Shown: piece by piece, positions 26,995 to 35,725 of the stretch | Position numbering within the stretch: position 1 is the stretch's first letter | How the letters are laid out: each line of letters opens with the position of its first letter | DNA from: Glutamicibacter creatinolyticus | GTDB taxonomy: Bacteria; Actinomycetota; Actinomycetes; Actinomycetales; Micrococcaceae | Assembly: GCF_006094275.1 (NCBI RefSeq) | Contig: NZ_CP034412.1 | Coordinates: 2,170,001-2,234,000 of the forward strand | Length of the DNA: 64,000 bases | Direction: 5' to 3' | The notes under the pieces: generated by a model | Told to the model about the DNA's origin: nothing | Database searches by the model: none | The model's input: the letters and a program-made list of their open reading frames with translations, nothing else | Program-made: the position numbers and the translations under genes

Positions 26995-27639
26995 ATGCCG
27001 TCGATGAACACCGAGTTGTTTGCCAGCTGGACCCATGCCCAGAACGCCGTGACCGAAGATGAGGTCATGACCCGCGCCCGGGAGCGCGGCAGCGAACTGG
27101 GAGCGCACACCATCGACCCGGCCGGCGCGTCCATCCTTCAGCTGCTGTCCAATCTTTACAGCCCCCGCAACGCGGTGCAGATCGGTGCCGGGGTCGGGGT
27201 CGCCTCCCTGTCGATCCTGCGCGGCATGGGAACCAACGGCACCCTGACCGTGATCGAAAGCGACCTGGAGAACGTGGGGGCGCTGCGCGAGGCGCTGCGC
27301 GAGGACCGGGTGCTGGGCGCCCGGGCGCGCATCATCACCGAACGCGCCGCCACGGTACTGGGCCGGCTCACCGATCGCGCGTACGACATGGTGCTGATCG
27401 ATGCCGAGCACGAGAACCTGCTGGACTACGTCGCCGAGGCCAAGCGCCTGATCGGCAAGCGCGGGGTCATCATCATCTGCAACGCCTTTGACGAGCACCG
27501 CCTGGCCAAGCCGGCCGTGCGCAAGGCCTCCACGGTGGCCATGCGTGATGCCATGCGGATGCTGCGCGAGGACCCGAACCTGCTGTGCCACCTGCTGCCC
27601 ACCGAGCAGGGCTTGTTCATCGCGGCAGCCAAGCACTAG
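26995..27639 (+). CDS. SAM-dependent O-methyltransferase (catechol-OMT-like)
   Basis: 214 residues, ATG with GAGGAAC upstream. The SAM-binding pattern is present: 'AVQIGAGVGVASLSIL', 'LTVIESDLENV' and 'YDMVLIDAEHENLLDYVAEAK', typical of the O-methyltransferase family 3. The substrate is unknown. It is divergent from sigE with 209 bp between, a gene pair known from mycobacteria. A possible promoter includes TACGAT at 26947-26952. Confidence 0.88.
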   Translation: MPSMNTELFASWTHAQNAVTEDEVMTRARERGSELGAHTIDPAGASILQLLSNLYSPRNAVQIGAGVGVASLSILRGMGTNGTLTVIESDLENVGALREALREDRVLGARARIITERAATVLGRLTDRAYDMVLIDAEHENLLDYVAEAKRLIGKRGVIIICNAFDEHRLAKPAVRKASTVAMRDAMRMLREDPNLLCHLLPTEQGLFIAAAKH

Positions 27640-27712
27640 TACGTCCGTAGGACGCAGGAGGAACGGGGCCGCCCGCCGCGGCTGGTCCGCGACGGGCTGG
27701 TGACAGACCAAA

Positions 27713-27732
27713 GGGCCGGCGAATGCCGGCCC
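27713..27732. terminator. Bidirectional terminator between O-methyltransferase and DUF3117 gene
   Basis: GGGCCGGC and GCCGGCCC with a GAAT loop, a perfect 8-bp stem between converging genes. Confidence 0.7.
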
Positions 27733-27741
27733 TGAGAATCC

Positions 27742-27909
27742 TTATTCAGTGACGTTTACCAGACAATTACGCAGCTCGGTGGCCTCATCTGCATTCAATT
27801 CGACCACCAGGCGACCGCCGCCATCGATGGGCAGGCGCAGGATCAAGCTTCGGCCTTCCTTGGTGACTTCCATTGGCCCATCACCGGTGCGTGGCTTCAT
27901 CGCCGCCAT
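27742..27909 (-). CDS. DUF3117 family small protein
   Basis: 55 residues, read on the minus strand from the ATG at 27909, with GAAGGG 9-10 nt upstream. The protein starts MAAMKPRTGDGPMEVTKEGR and continues 'LRLPIDGGGRLVVELNADEA', which matches the highly conserved actinobacterial DUF3117 family. Function unknown. It keeps the order known near mycobacterial sigE and its O-methyltransferase neighbour. Confidence 0.9.
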   Translation of the reverse strand: MAAMKPRTGDGPMEVTKEGRSLILRLPIDGGGRLVVELNADEATELRNCLVNVTE

Positions 27910-28040
27910 GTACGTTGTTCCCTTCGTCAGTGACCGGAACGTTCAACCGCATACCGGTTCAACGCCCGAGCCGTCCTATAGTCCGCTCAATCAGCTGGGA
28001 TTACCTTGTTGATTTGGAGACTCTATACTCTCCATTATTC

Positions 28041-28388
28041 CTAATTTTCGCCCGTGTCGCTAATCACACGCCGCGACTCGATGTCATGAATCTTATTCTC
28101 CAGCCGGTTGATGCGCGCAGCGAGCTGATCCAGAACGTCGTCCACCTGGTCGCACCGGTAGCCGCGCAGCCCAATGGAAAAACGCACCGCATCCACGTCG
28201 CGGGCCGAGGGTTCATCGGGCAGCAGCACCGGCGGCAGTGACGCCTCGGGCTCAATCAGGCCGGCCACCGGTTCGCGCGGCACCTCGAAGCGCCGCCCCG
28301 CGGAGCGTGCCGGATGGCGCAGCGCACTGAGGTAGAACGCCGCCGCACCACACAGCACAATCGCCAGCGCCACCAGCAGGAAGGACAT
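28041..28388 (-). CDS. DivIVA-domain membrane-anchored protein
   Basis: 115 residues. One N-terminal transmembrane helix ('SFLLVALAIVLCGAAAFYLS') is followed by a linker and a short DivIVA-type motif 'VRFSIGLRGYRCDQVDDVLDQL' with a coiled coil 'LAARINRLENKIHDIESRR'. The DivIVA motif usually binds membranes or polar/septal assemblies, so a cell-envelope or division role is possible (inference). Its ATG overlaps the stop of the LOG gene by one base, so the two are coupled. Confidence 0.82.
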   Translation of the reverse strand: MSFLLVALAIVLCGAAAFYLSALRHPARSAGRRFEVPREPVAGLIEPEASLPPVLLPDEPSARDVDAVRFSIGLRGYRCDQVDDVLDQLAARINRLENKIHDIESRRVISDTGEN

Positions 28389-29170
28389 CAGATCTCTTCC
28401 GAGTTATGCGAGGAGTTTGCATCAATCAGCGCGCTGATCACCACGTCAACCGCTTCGTCCGGGTCATCGGTGAGGGTGAACAGGTTCAGGTCCTTCGGCG
28501 AGATGCAGCGCTCCTCGGCCACCACGTTCGTCAGCCAGTCGACCATGCCGCCCCAGTAGTCCTTCCCCACCAGCACGATGGGGAAGCTGGTGATCTTCTC
28601 GGTCTGGACCAGGGTCAGCGCCTCGAAGAGCTCATCCAGGGTTCCAAAGCCGCCGGGCAACACGATGAAGCCCTGGGAGTACTTCACGAACATCGTCTTG
28701 CGCACGAAGAAGTAGCGGAAGTTGATTCCCTTGTTCACCCACTGGTTCAGTCCGGTTTCGAAGGGCAGCTCAATGCCCAGCCCCACCGAGACTCCCCCGG
28801 CGTCGCTCGCGCCGCGGTTCGCCGCCCCCATGATGCCCGGGCCCCCGCCGGTGATGGTGATCAGTCCGGCTTCGGCCAGGCGGCGTCCGATGCGCTCTGC
28901 CTGTTGGTAGTAGGGGCTGTCTTCCCCGGTGCGGGCCGAACCAAAAACGGAGACGGCCGGGCCGATCCCCGCCAGGGTGCCGAAGCCGGAGACGAACTCG
29001 CTTTGAATCCGCAGCACGCGCCACACGTCATTGTGGGTGAAGTCCTCCTGCGGCCCGGAAAGCAGGTAGCGGTCCAGCTGCATGCCCGGAGTCTTGCCGG
29101 GCCACGAGGCTTCGACGTGCAGTTTTCTGCCGGCTCGTGCGTTTTGTTCACTCTTGCTTTTGTGGGCCAT
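28388..29170 (-). CDS. LOG family protein (TIGR00730; nucleotide phosphoribohydrolase-like)
   Basis: 260 residues. The family motif PGGxGTxxE is seen as 'LPGGFGTLDE', with 'VSVFGSARTGEDSPYY', 'ITGGGPGIMGAANRGA' and the catalytic Arg in 'FVRKTMFVKYS'. Members cleave cytokinin riboside or other nucleoside 5'-monophosphates to base and ribose 5-phosphate. This long form with an N-terminal extension is common in actinobacteria. It is coupled to the DivIVA-domain gene. Confidence 0.92.
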   Translation of the reverse strand: MAHKSKSEQNARAGRKLHVEASWPGKTPGMQLDRYLLSGPQEDFTHNDVWRVLRIQSEFVSGFGTLAGIGPAVSVFGSARTGEDSPYYQQAERIGRRLAEAGLITITGGGPGIMGAANRGASDAGGVSVGLGIELPFETGLNQWVNKGINFRYFFVRKTMFVKYSQGFIVLPGGFGTLDELFEALTLVQTEKITSFPIVLVGKDYWGGMVDWLTNVVAEERCISPKDLNLFTLTDDPDEAVDVVISALIDANSSHNSEEI

Positions 29171-29455
29171 GACTTCACTCTATCCGTCCCGCCACCACTA
29201 TGGGCTGCTTCATTGCATCCTGTTAGCGAACAAATGACGCCCTTGCTCCCGATCCGGCGCCACACCCCTACCCCAGGGCAGGTGCCTCCGCACCCACTCC
29301 GCTGCTGGCGGATGCCTTCACCGCCCTTGGCAGCTCAGACTGGGTTCACCTTGCGTGAATCGCTCGGACCATAGGCACGCAAGGAGCCTGCCCGGGCACC
29401 GGCCTGGTCACGCCTTTGCACTCCGAATTTGCGCCATTCCCGCTGCGACGTGCGC

Positions 29456-29471
29456 GTTACCGTTTGGTAAC
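29456..29471. promoter_or_regulatory. GlnR-like box upstream of gluABCD
   Basis: GTTAC-CGTTTG-GTAAC is a perfect palindrome that fits the actinobacterial GlnR half-site consensus GTnAC-N6-GnAAC. It lies 62 bp before the gluA ATG. A second GTTAC at 29501-29505 overlaps the promoter region. Binding by GlnR is inferred from the consensus only. Confidence 0.5.
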
Positions 29472-29520
29472 AACTTCTGGACGAGTGTGATTCGTATCGC
29501 GTTACCCCGGTCACATGGGC

Positions 29521-29526
29521 TAATGT
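29521..29526 (+). promoter_or_regulatory. Putative -10 box for leaderless gluA
   Basis: TAATGT, 7 nt before the gluA ATG; no ribosome binding site is visible before that ATG. Confidence 0.5.
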
Positions 29527-29533
29527 CTAATCT

Positions 29534-30307
29534 ATGAAAAGAGATCCTGCGACTCAATCTTCATATGACGGCCCGATTGTTCAGCTGACCACGGTCAACA
29601 AGCATTACGGTGCCCTGCATGTCTTGAACGACATCAACCTTGAAGTTACCAAGGGCGAAGTAGTCGTGATCCTCGGTCCGTCGGGCTCAGGGAAGTCGAC
29701 CCTGTGCCGTGCCATCAACCGCTTAGAAACAATCGATGACGGCACGATCAAGATCGATGGCAAGACCCTGCCCGAAGAGGGCAAGGCCCTGGCCAACCTG
29801 CGGGCCGATGTCGGGATGGTTTTCCAGTCCTTCAACTTGTTTGCACACAAGACGATTCTGGAGAACGTCACCCTGGGCCCGATCAAGGTCAAGGGCATGA
29901 AGAAGTCCGAAGCCGAGAAGCTGGCCATGCAGCTGCTTGAACGGGTGGGAGTAGCCAACCAGGCCAACAAGCTGCCGGCCCAGCTCTCCGGCGGCCAGCA
30001 GCAGCGTGTGGCCATCGCCCGCGCACTGGCCATGCGCCCGAAGGTCATGCTCTTTGATGAGCCGACCAGTGCGCTGGACCCGGAAATGATCAACGAGGTG
30101 CTGGACACCATGGTCACCCTGGCCAAGGAGGGGATGACCATGCTGGTGGTCACCCACGAAATGGGCTTCGCCCGCAAGGCCGCGGACCGGGTGATCTTCA
30201 TGGCTGACGGAAAGATCGTCGAACAGGCCGCACCGAACGACTTCTTCACCAACCCGCAAACCGACCGGGCCAAGGACTTCCTTGGCAAGCTCATCACCAA
30301 CCACTGA
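29534..30307 (+). CDS. gluA: Glutamate ABC transporter ATP-binding protein
   Basis: 257 residues. Walker A 'GPSGSGKST', Q-loop 'VFQSFNLFAH', signature 'LSGGQQQRVAIARALA', Walker B with 'LFDEPTSALDPEM' and the switch His in 'VVTHEMGFA' are all present. It is of the polar-amino-acid uptake type. The next genes encode the binding lipoprotein and two permeases, in the gluABCD order known from Corynebacterium. It powers glutamate import. Confidence 0.93.
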   Translation: MKRDPATQSSYDGPIVQLTTVNKHYGALHVLNDINLEVTKGEVVVILGPSGSGKSTLCRAINRLETIDDGTIKIDGKTLPEEGKALANLRADVGMVFQSFNLFAHKTILENVTLGPIKVKGMKKSEAEKLAMQLLERVGVANQANKLPAQLSGGQQQRVAIARALAMRPKVMLFDEPTSALDPEMINEVLDTMVTLAKEGMTMLVVTHEMGFARKAADRVIFMADGKIVEQAAPNDFFTNPQTDRAKDFLGKLITNH

Positions 30308-30340
30308 TACACACACCCGCATCACAAGTAGGAGAACATC

Positions 30341-31186
30341 ATGCGTAAGACACGTTTCGGTTCGATTCTCGCCATGGCCGCGGTGGCAGGCCTGGCCCTG
30401 ACCTCATGCGGCGGATCGGGCTCCGATGACGCCGGAAGCGGCGACGGTGGCGGCGAGAAGGTGCGCATCGGCATCAAGTTCGACCAACCGGGCCTGGGCT
30501 TCAAGGAAGGCGATGAGTACACCGGTTTTGACGTGGACGTCGCCAAGTACGTCGCCAAGGAGCTGGGCTACGACGAGGGCAACATCGAGTTCGTCTCCGC
30601 CCCCTCGGCCAACCGCGAAACCCTGCTGGAAACCAACCAGGTCGACATGATCTTCGCGACCTACACCATCAATGACGCCCGCAAGGAGCGCGTGGCCTTC
30701 GCCGGCCCGTACTTCGTGGCCGGCCAGGACCTGCTGGTGCGCACCGATGATTCCACGATCACGGGCAAGGACTCGCTCGATGGCAAGAACCTGTGCTCGG
30801 TCACTGGTTCCACCTCGGCCGAAAACGTGAAGAAGGACATCCCGGGCGTCAATCTGGTCGAGCAGCAGGGCTACGCCGACTGCCTGGGCCTGCTGGAGAC
30901 CGGTGGGGTGGACGCGATCACCACCGATGACATCATCCTGGCTGGCTTGGCCGCCACCGAGGCGAACAAGGGCAAGTTCAAGGTCGTGGGCGCACCGTTC
31001 AGCGAAGAGCCCTACGGCGTGGGCCTGAACAAGGAAAACGACAAGTGCGAGGACATCAACACCGCCATCAAGAAAATGATCGATGAGGGCGAGTGGGAGA
31101 AGGCGCTGAACGCCAACACCGAAGGCACCGGCTACAAGCCGAACGCCGAGTTGAACCCGCCGACCGAATTCGAGGCCTGCAGCTAG
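30341..31186 (+). CDS. gluB: Glutamate-binding lipoprotein
   Basis: 281 residues. Lipoprotein signal with lipobox LTSC, acylated Cys23. The family-3 solute-binding fold is visible: 'YTGFDVDVAKYVAKELGY', 'ANRETLLETNQVDMIFATYTIN' split by the typical hinge, and 'GVDAITTDDIILAGLA'. It starts 33 bp after gluA with AGGAG upstream. Glutamate as ligand is inferred from operon order. Confidence 0.92.
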   Translation: MRKTRFGSILAMAAVAGLALTSCGGSGSDDAGSGDGGGEKVRIGIKFDQPGLGFKEGDEYTGFDVDVAKYVAKELGYDEGNIEFVSAPSANRETLLETNQVDMIFATYTINDARKERVAFAGPYFVAGQDLLVRTDDSTITGKDSLDGKNLCSVTGSTSAENVKKDIPGVNLVEQQGYADCLGLLETGGVDAITTDDIILAGLAATEANKGKFKVVGAPFSEEPYGVGLNKENDKCEDINTAIKKMIDEGEWEKALNANTEGTGYKPNAELNPPTEFEACS

Positions 31187-31284
31187 TCAGGCCAGCGCAC
31201 TAACGACGTGGTGCCGTGTTTCGGTTCGCACCGGGCACGGCACCACCGGTTTCCACCCCATCCACCGACCAAGGAGAACACGTC

Positions 31285-31965
31285 GTGGAAGGCTATTTAA
31301 GTCTTTGGGATGAGTACGGTGAGCGGATCCTGGAGTCCTTCTGGGCCAACCTGCAACTCACCTTCTGGGCCGCCTTGGCATCGCTGGTGCTGGGCACCTT
31401 GCTGGCCATCATGCGGATCAGCCCCATCCCCAGCCTGCGGGCCTTTGGCACCGCCTACGTCAACATCTTCCGAAACACCCCGCTGACCATCATCCTCACC
31501 TTCGGTGTGCTGGTGCTCTTTGGCGTTTTTGAGCTCAAGCTCAGCTCGGATTTCAACCTGAACTTCTTCCAGATCGCGATCATCGGCCTGAGCATCTACC
31601 ATGCCGCGTTCTTCTGTGAAGCCATCCGCTCCGGGGTCAACACGGTGCCGCTGGGACAGGCCGAGGCGGCCCGCGCCATCGGGCTCAGCTTCCTGCCGGC
31701 GGCGCGCATCATCATCCTGCCCCAGGCGTTCCGCGGGGCGATCGCCCCGATGGGCAACGTGCTGATCGCACTGATCAAGAACACCACCGTGGCCATCGCC
31801 GGATCAGTCGCCGAAATTTCCGGGCTGATGAAGACGATGCTGGAGTACCGCGCCGACGTGGGCATCCTGATCTTCCTGACCGTGGCACTGATGTTCGTCA
31901 TCGTCGTGCTGCCGATCGGAGCGCTGACCACCTGGCTGTCCAAGAAACTGGCGGTGGCACGATGA
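31285..31965 (+). CDS. gluC: Glutamate ABC transporter permease
   Basis: 226 residues from the GTG at 31285, placed by AAGGAG 8 nt upstream; a longer in-frame reading from 31216 lacks similarity. About five membrane segments. The His/Glu/Gln/Arg/Lys/Asp permease motif and EAA loop are seen in 'FFCEAIRSGVNTVPLGQAEA' with 'AIGLSFLPAARIIILPQAF'. 'NIFRNTPLTIILTF' is the N-terminal family signature. Its stop overlaps the gluD ATG (ATGA). Confidence 0.92.
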   Translation: MEGYLSLWDEYGERILESFWANLQLTFWAALASLVLGTLLAIMRISPIPSLRAFGTAYVNIFRNTPLTIILTFGVLVLFGVFELKLSSDFNLNFFQIAIIGLSIYHAAFFCEAIRSGVNTVPLGQAEAARAIGLSFLPAARIIILPQAFRGAIAPMGNVLIALIKNTTVAIAGSVAEISGLMKTMLEYRADVGILIFLTVALMFVIVVLPIGALTTWLSKKLAVAR

Positions 31966-32858
31966 GCAACGCACAATCGGTTCTCTTCGATGCCCCGGGG
32001 CCCAAGGCGCGCCGGCGCATCATGGTCCTGAACATCATCGGCATCCTGCTGGCCCTGGCCCTGATCGGCTACATCCTGTACGTGATGAACAGCAAGGACC
32101 AGCTGAACCCCGAACGCTGGGCGGTCTTTGCCAAGGGTTCGATCTGGTCGAACTACGTGCTGCCGGGCCTGCTAAACACGCTGAAGGCCGCGGCGATCTC
32201 GATCGTGACCTCCCTGGTCTTTGGCTTCATCTTCGGCATGGGACGCCTGGCCCACAACAAGCTGATCAACTTCCTCAGCTCGGTGGTCGTGGAATTTTTC
32301 CGCGCCGTGCCGGTGCTGCTGATGATGCTGTTCCTGTGGATCATGCTAGCCCGGGCCGGCTGGGTTGAACCGGCCAGCTCACCGTTTGTCGCGGTCGTGA
32401 TCGGGCTGACCCTTTACAACGGGTCCGTGGTGGCCGAACTGATTCGCTCCGGCGTGCATGGGCTGCCCAAGGGCCAGCGTGAGGCGGGCATCGCCATCGG
32501 GCTGACCCGTGGCCAGTCGCTGCGCCTGATCGAGATCCCGCAGGCGCTGACCGCGATGCTGCCGGCACTGATCAGCCAGTTCATCGTGATCCTGAAGGAC
32601 TCGGCGCTGGGCTACATCATCAACTTCAACGAACTGCTGTTCAACTCGAAGCTGGTGGGTACCGGCAACTCGAACATGCTGCAGGCGCTGGTGATCTGTG
32701 CGCTGATCTTCATCCTGCTGAACTTCGCCCTGTCGAAGCTGGCGGAGATCGTCTCCCGCCGGCTGAGCAGCCGGGTTCCGCGGGACAAGAAGGCGGCCCC
32801 GGCACCCAGTGCCACCATGCCGCCGGATGTGGGGATCCCGGCCGCGGGAAACAACTAG
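31962..32858 (+). CDS. gluD: Glutamate ABC transporter permease
   Basis: 298 residues, ATG overlapping gluC. An N-terminal extra membrane helix ('IMVLNIIGILLALALIGYI') precedes the permease core 'EFFRAVPVLLMMLFLWIML', and the EAA loop is 'SGVHGLPKGQREAGIAIGL'. The Pro/Ala-rich C-terminal ~30 residues are cytosolic. It forms the channel with GluC. A strong terminator follows. Confidence 0.92.
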   Translation: MSNAQSVLFDAPGPKARRRIMVLNIIGILLALALIGYILYVMNSKDQLNPERWAVFAKGSIWSNYVLPGLLNTLKAAAISIVTSLVFGFIFGMGRLAHNKLINFLSSVVVEFFRAVPVLLMMLFLWIMLARAGWVEPASSPFVAVVIGLTLYNGSVVAELIRSGVHGLPKGQREAGIAIGLTRGQSLRLIEIPQALTAMLPALISQFIVILKDSALGYIINFNELLFNSKLVGTGNSNMLQALVICALIFILLNFALSKLAEIVSRRLSSRVPRDKKAAPAPSATMPPDVGIPAAGNN

Positions 32859-32896
32859 GGATGAGGGGCCTGCCCCTTGCCACTCCCCCGAATAGC

Positions 32897-32944
32897 ACTG
32901 CAGCGCCGGCGATGGAACACCCATCGCCGGCGCTGCAGTTTTTT
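32897..32944 (+). terminator. Intrinsic terminator of gluABCD
   Basis: A perfect 19-bp stem (32897-32915 with 32921-32939), 5-nt loop and a following T6 run. The best classic intrinsic terminator in the window. Confidence 0.95.
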
Positions 32945-32993
32945 CGTGCCCGGCGCCAGGGCCTGTCCGTAAAGGCCCGTAACGCTTCCGGCG

Positions 32994-34070
32994 CTACTCC
33001 TGGAGCCAGCTGCGCAGCGCCTGGGCGCAACGCCGGATGGCCTCCAGGGGCACGTGCTCATCATCGGTGTGGGCCAACAGCGCGTCCCCGGGACCGAAGT
33101 TCACGGCCGGGATGCCCATGGCCGAGAACCGGGCCACATCCGTCCAGCCGTACTTGGGTTTGGGCTCCTGGCCCACGGCGGCCACCAGTGAGGCGGCGAT
33201 CGGCTGGTCCAGGCCCGGGGTGGCCCCCAGCGCCCCGTCGGTGCGCTCCACCTCAAAGCCCTCCATCAGCTCCCGCACCACGGCCTCGGCCTGCTCCACG
33301 GTCTTGTCCGGGGCAAAGCGGTAGTTCACGCTCACCTCACACAGGTCCGGGATCACGTTGCCGGCGATGCCGCCGCTGATCCGCACGGCGCTCAGCGACT
33401 CCCGGAAGGCCAGGCCCTGCACGTCCACGGTCTGGGCCTGGTAGTCGGCCAGGCGCTGCAGGATCGGGGCGGCGGCGTGGATCGCGTTCTGCCCCATCCA
33501 GGCGCGCGCAGAGTGCGCCGCCCGGCCGTGGGTGCGCACGATGAAGCGGCTGGTGCCGTTGCAGCCGCCCTCCACCGTGCCGTTGGTGGGTTCCAGGAGG
33601 ATCGCGAAGTCCGCGGCCAGCAGGTGCGGGGCCTCGCGCTGCAGCCGGCCCAGTCCGGACTTGGCCGCTTCCACCTCCTCATGGTCATAGAAGATGTAGG
33701 TGATGTCGTGGGTTGGGTTGCGCAAGGCGGCAGCCAGGTGCAGCTGCACCGCCACCCCGCCCTTCATGTCGGTGGCGCCGCGCCCGTAGAGCACCCCATC
33801 GATTTCGCGCGCGGGCACGCCGCCGCGGGCCAGCGGGTCGGTGGGCAACGGGACCGTGTCCAGGTGTCCGGCCAGCACGACCCGGCGTTCCCGGCCCAGG
33901 TTGGTGCGCGCCACGATCGCATCCCCGTATCGGTGCAGTTCCAGGTGCGGGCAGGCTTCGAGGGCGCGGTGAATCGCATCGGCCAGGGCGCGCTCATTGC
34001 CGGAGACCGATTCCATGTCGATGAGTGTCGCGGTCAGCTGGGCGACATCCGCTTCCAGGTTCAATTCCAT
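32994..34070 (-). CDS. dapE: Succinyl-diaminopimelate desuccinylase
   Basis: 358 residues from the ATG at 34070, which has TAGGTT 7 nt upstream (leaderless arrangement); an ATG 18 bp further upstream is possible. M20 peptidase metal residues: '[12 protein letters not shown]', '[10 protein letters not shown]', 'FYDHEEVEA' with the catalytic Glu, 'ILLEPTN', and '[15 protein letters not shown]'. It releases L,L-diaminopimelate in lysine and peptidoglycan synthesis. It is divergent from dapD, an earlier step of the same pathway. Confidence 0.95.
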   Translation of the reverse strand: MELNLEADVAQLTATLIDMESVSGNERALADAIHRALEACPHLELHRYGDAIVARTNLGRERRVVLAGHLDTVPLPTDPLARGGVPAREIDGVLYGRGATDMKGGVAVQLHLAAALRNPTHDITYIFYDHEEVEAAKSGLGRLQREAPHLLAADFAILLEPTNGTVEGGCNGTSRFIVRTHGRAAHSARAWMGQNAIHAAAPILQRLADYQAQTVDVQGLAFRESLSAVRISGGIAGNVIPDLCEVSVNYRFAPDKTVEQAEAVVRELMEGFEVERTDGALGATPGLDQPIAASLVAAVGQEPKPKYGWTDVARFSAMGIPAVNFGPGDALLAHTDDEHVPLEAIRRCAQALRSWLQE

Positions 34071-34149
34071 TGGGTTCAACCTACTCATTCCTGCTGCTCA
34101 TTGCGTAATGGGAACGTCATTTGCCCACGATACCGGCAGGATACGCCGG

Positions 34150-34155
34150 TACGAT
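34150..34155 (+). promoter_or_regulatory. Putative -10 box for leaderless dapD
   Basis: TACGAT, 6 nt before the dapD ATG. On the other strand TAGGTT (34078-34083) is 7 nt before the dapE ATG, so the divergent pair may share a 91-bp control region. Confidence 0.5.
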
Positions 34156-34161
34156 ATCTTC

Positions 34162-35115
34162 ATGACTTCAGCAGTTGACTCAACCCATCCTCCCGTCCGC
34201 CTGGCGTCGGCGCACGGCCTGGCCACGATCACCCAGGAAGGCACCGTCCTGGACGTTTGGTACCCCGGCCCCTGCCTGGGAGTGCTCAACGACCTGGAGC
34301 CGCAAACCGGTGAGCTGGCGGCCCTGGCCGTGGAGGATACGGCCCGCGGCACCCGACAGGAAGTCATCTCGCTGACCATCAACCTGGATGTCGCCCCGGC
34401 CGACACCGCTGACGTGTGGCTGCGCCTGCACCTGCTCTCGCACCGGCTGGTCACCCCGAACTCGATCAACCTGGACGGGATCTTCTCCCACCTGCCCAAC
34501 ATTGTCTGGACCAACTTCGGCCCCTGCCTGGCCGAGGGGTTTGAAAAGACCCGGCTGCGGCTGCGTTCACGCGGGGCGGTGACGGTGTACGGGGTGGACA
34601 AGTTCCCGCGCATGGTCGACTACGTGGTGCCCTCCGGTGTGCGCATCGCCGACGCGGACCGGGTGCGCCTGGGCGCGCACCTGGCCACCGGCACCACGGT
34701 CATGCACGAGGGGTTCGTGAACTTCAACGCCGGAACACTGGGCGTCTCCATGGTGGAGGGCCGGATTTCGGCTTCGGTCGTGGTCGGCAACGGCTCGGAC
34801 GTCGGCGGCGGCGCATCCATCATGGGGACCCTCTCCGGCGGCGGCAAGGAGCGAATCTCCATTGGTGAGCGCGTCCTGCTCGGGGCCAACGCCGGGGTGG
34901 GGATCTCCATCGGGGATGACTGCGTGGTGGAGGCCGGGCTCTATGTCACCGCCGGCACCCGGGTGAGCTTGCCCGATGGCCGCACCGTGAAGGCCCTGGA
35001 GCTCTCCGGGGTTCCCGGCCTGCTCTTCCGGCGCAACTCGGTGACCGGCGCCGTCGAGGCGCTGGCGCGCACCGGCGGGAAGGTGGAGCTGAACACCGAA
35101 CTGCACCAGAACTGA
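34162..35115 (+). CDS. dapD: 2,3,4,5-tetrahydropyridine-2,6-dicarboxylate N-succinyltransferase
   Basis: 317 residues from the ATG at 34162; the TACGAT 6 nt upstream suggests a leaderless mRNA and argues against upstream starts. The actinobacterial DapD form is recognised by '[19 protein letters not shown]', '[19 protein letters not shown]' and the left-handed beta-helix hexapeptide repeats '[19 protein letters not shown]' and '[20 protein letters not shown]'. It succinylates tetrahydrodipicolinate. Divergent from dapE across 91 bp. Confidence 0.95.
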   Translation: MTSAVDSTHPPVRLASAHGLATITQEGTVLDVWYPGPCLGVLNDLEPQTGELAALAVEDTARGTRQEVISLTINLDVAPADTADVWLRLHLLSHRLVTPNSINLDGIFSHLPNIVWTNFGPCLAEGFEKTRLRLRSRGAVTVYGVDKFPRMVDYVVPSGVRIADADRVRLGAHLATGTTVMHEGFVNFNAGTLGVSMVEGRISASVVVGNGSDVGGGASIMGTLSGGGKERISIGERVLLGANAGVGISIGDDCVVEAGLYVTAGTRVSLPDGRTVKALELSGVPGLLFRRNSVTGAVEALARTGGKVELNTELHQN

Positions 35116-35157
35116 TCAGGCTGCGCCCAGCCCCGAAGCCGGGCTGCCCCCGCACGG

Positions 35158-35205
35158 CACAGGCCGTGGCCGCCACCTTTCACCGGTGGGCGGCCACGGC
35201 CTGTG
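35158..35205. terminator. Bidirectional terminator after dapD
   Basis: A perfect 17-bp stem (35158-35174 with 35189-35205) between converging dapD and a small membrane-protein gene. No long U-tract. Confidence 0.8.
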
Positions 35206-35244
35206 GCTGATCTGATTCCGTTGGGTCAGTGATCCGTTGGAAGG

Positions 35245-35502
35245 CTACCGGGAATCGGCATGGGTGCCTCCGCGCTCGTGGTCCAGATCGCTGTCTCCGC
35301 GGATCAGACGGTAGCAACCGTAGACAATCACCATCACGCCCCAGATAACGGGGATCCACAGCGGACTGCGTGACACCTCATGGCCTTGCGGGACCAGGAA
35401 CAGGAATGCCGCAAATGCCAAGGTAAAGATCAGTCCGCTGAAGGCAAAGGCCAGACCACGCGTGTTGCGTCGCGGGTGGCTGATTGCTCCATGGAACACC
35501 AT
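35245..35502 (-). CDS. Small two-helix membrane protein, unknown function
   Basis: 85 residues from the ATG at 35502, chosen because GGAGG lies 5 nt upstream; an ATG 12 bp upstream would place that box inside the gene. Two hydrophobic helices are seen ('GLIFTLAFAAFLFLVP' and 'WIPVIWGVMVIVYGCYRLI') with a charged C-terminus. No family was recognised. It stands alone between dapD and a hypothetical gene. Confidence 0.65.
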   Translation of the reverse strand: MVFHGAISHPRRNTRGLAFAFSGLIFTLAFAAFLFLVPQGHEVSRSPLWIPVIWGVMVIVYGCYRLIRGDSDLDHERGGTHADSR

Positions 35503-35725
35503 GATGTCCTCCATCCTGCCGTGTTGCCGCATCGGCCGGCCGCAAGGACGGCCGAGGGCTACTGAAGTTCAGGTCGCGAATCGTTCATATGTTCTCCCTC
35601 CCCCGGGATGCGCCACCGAAGCAAAGACCTCGCCCCGTGACCCGGCTTGGCTCTCATTATCCCCATTAAGCTCGACGACGGGAAGGGTGGGCAGGATCCT
35701 GGCCAGCTCTTCCGCTTGGTGGGCA

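Larger units (their letters stand above)
29171..29533. other. 363-bp intergenic region between the LOG gene and gluA
   Basis: No convincing gene. Only a 60-codon frame lies here (29355-29537) and it lacks a ribosome site and any family likeness. The right end holds the gluA control elements: a GTTAC-N6-GTAAC box, two copies of CGCGTTACC (29453-29461 and 29498-29506), and TAATGT just before gluA. Divergent promoters for the LOG gene would lie at the left end. Confidence 0.7.
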
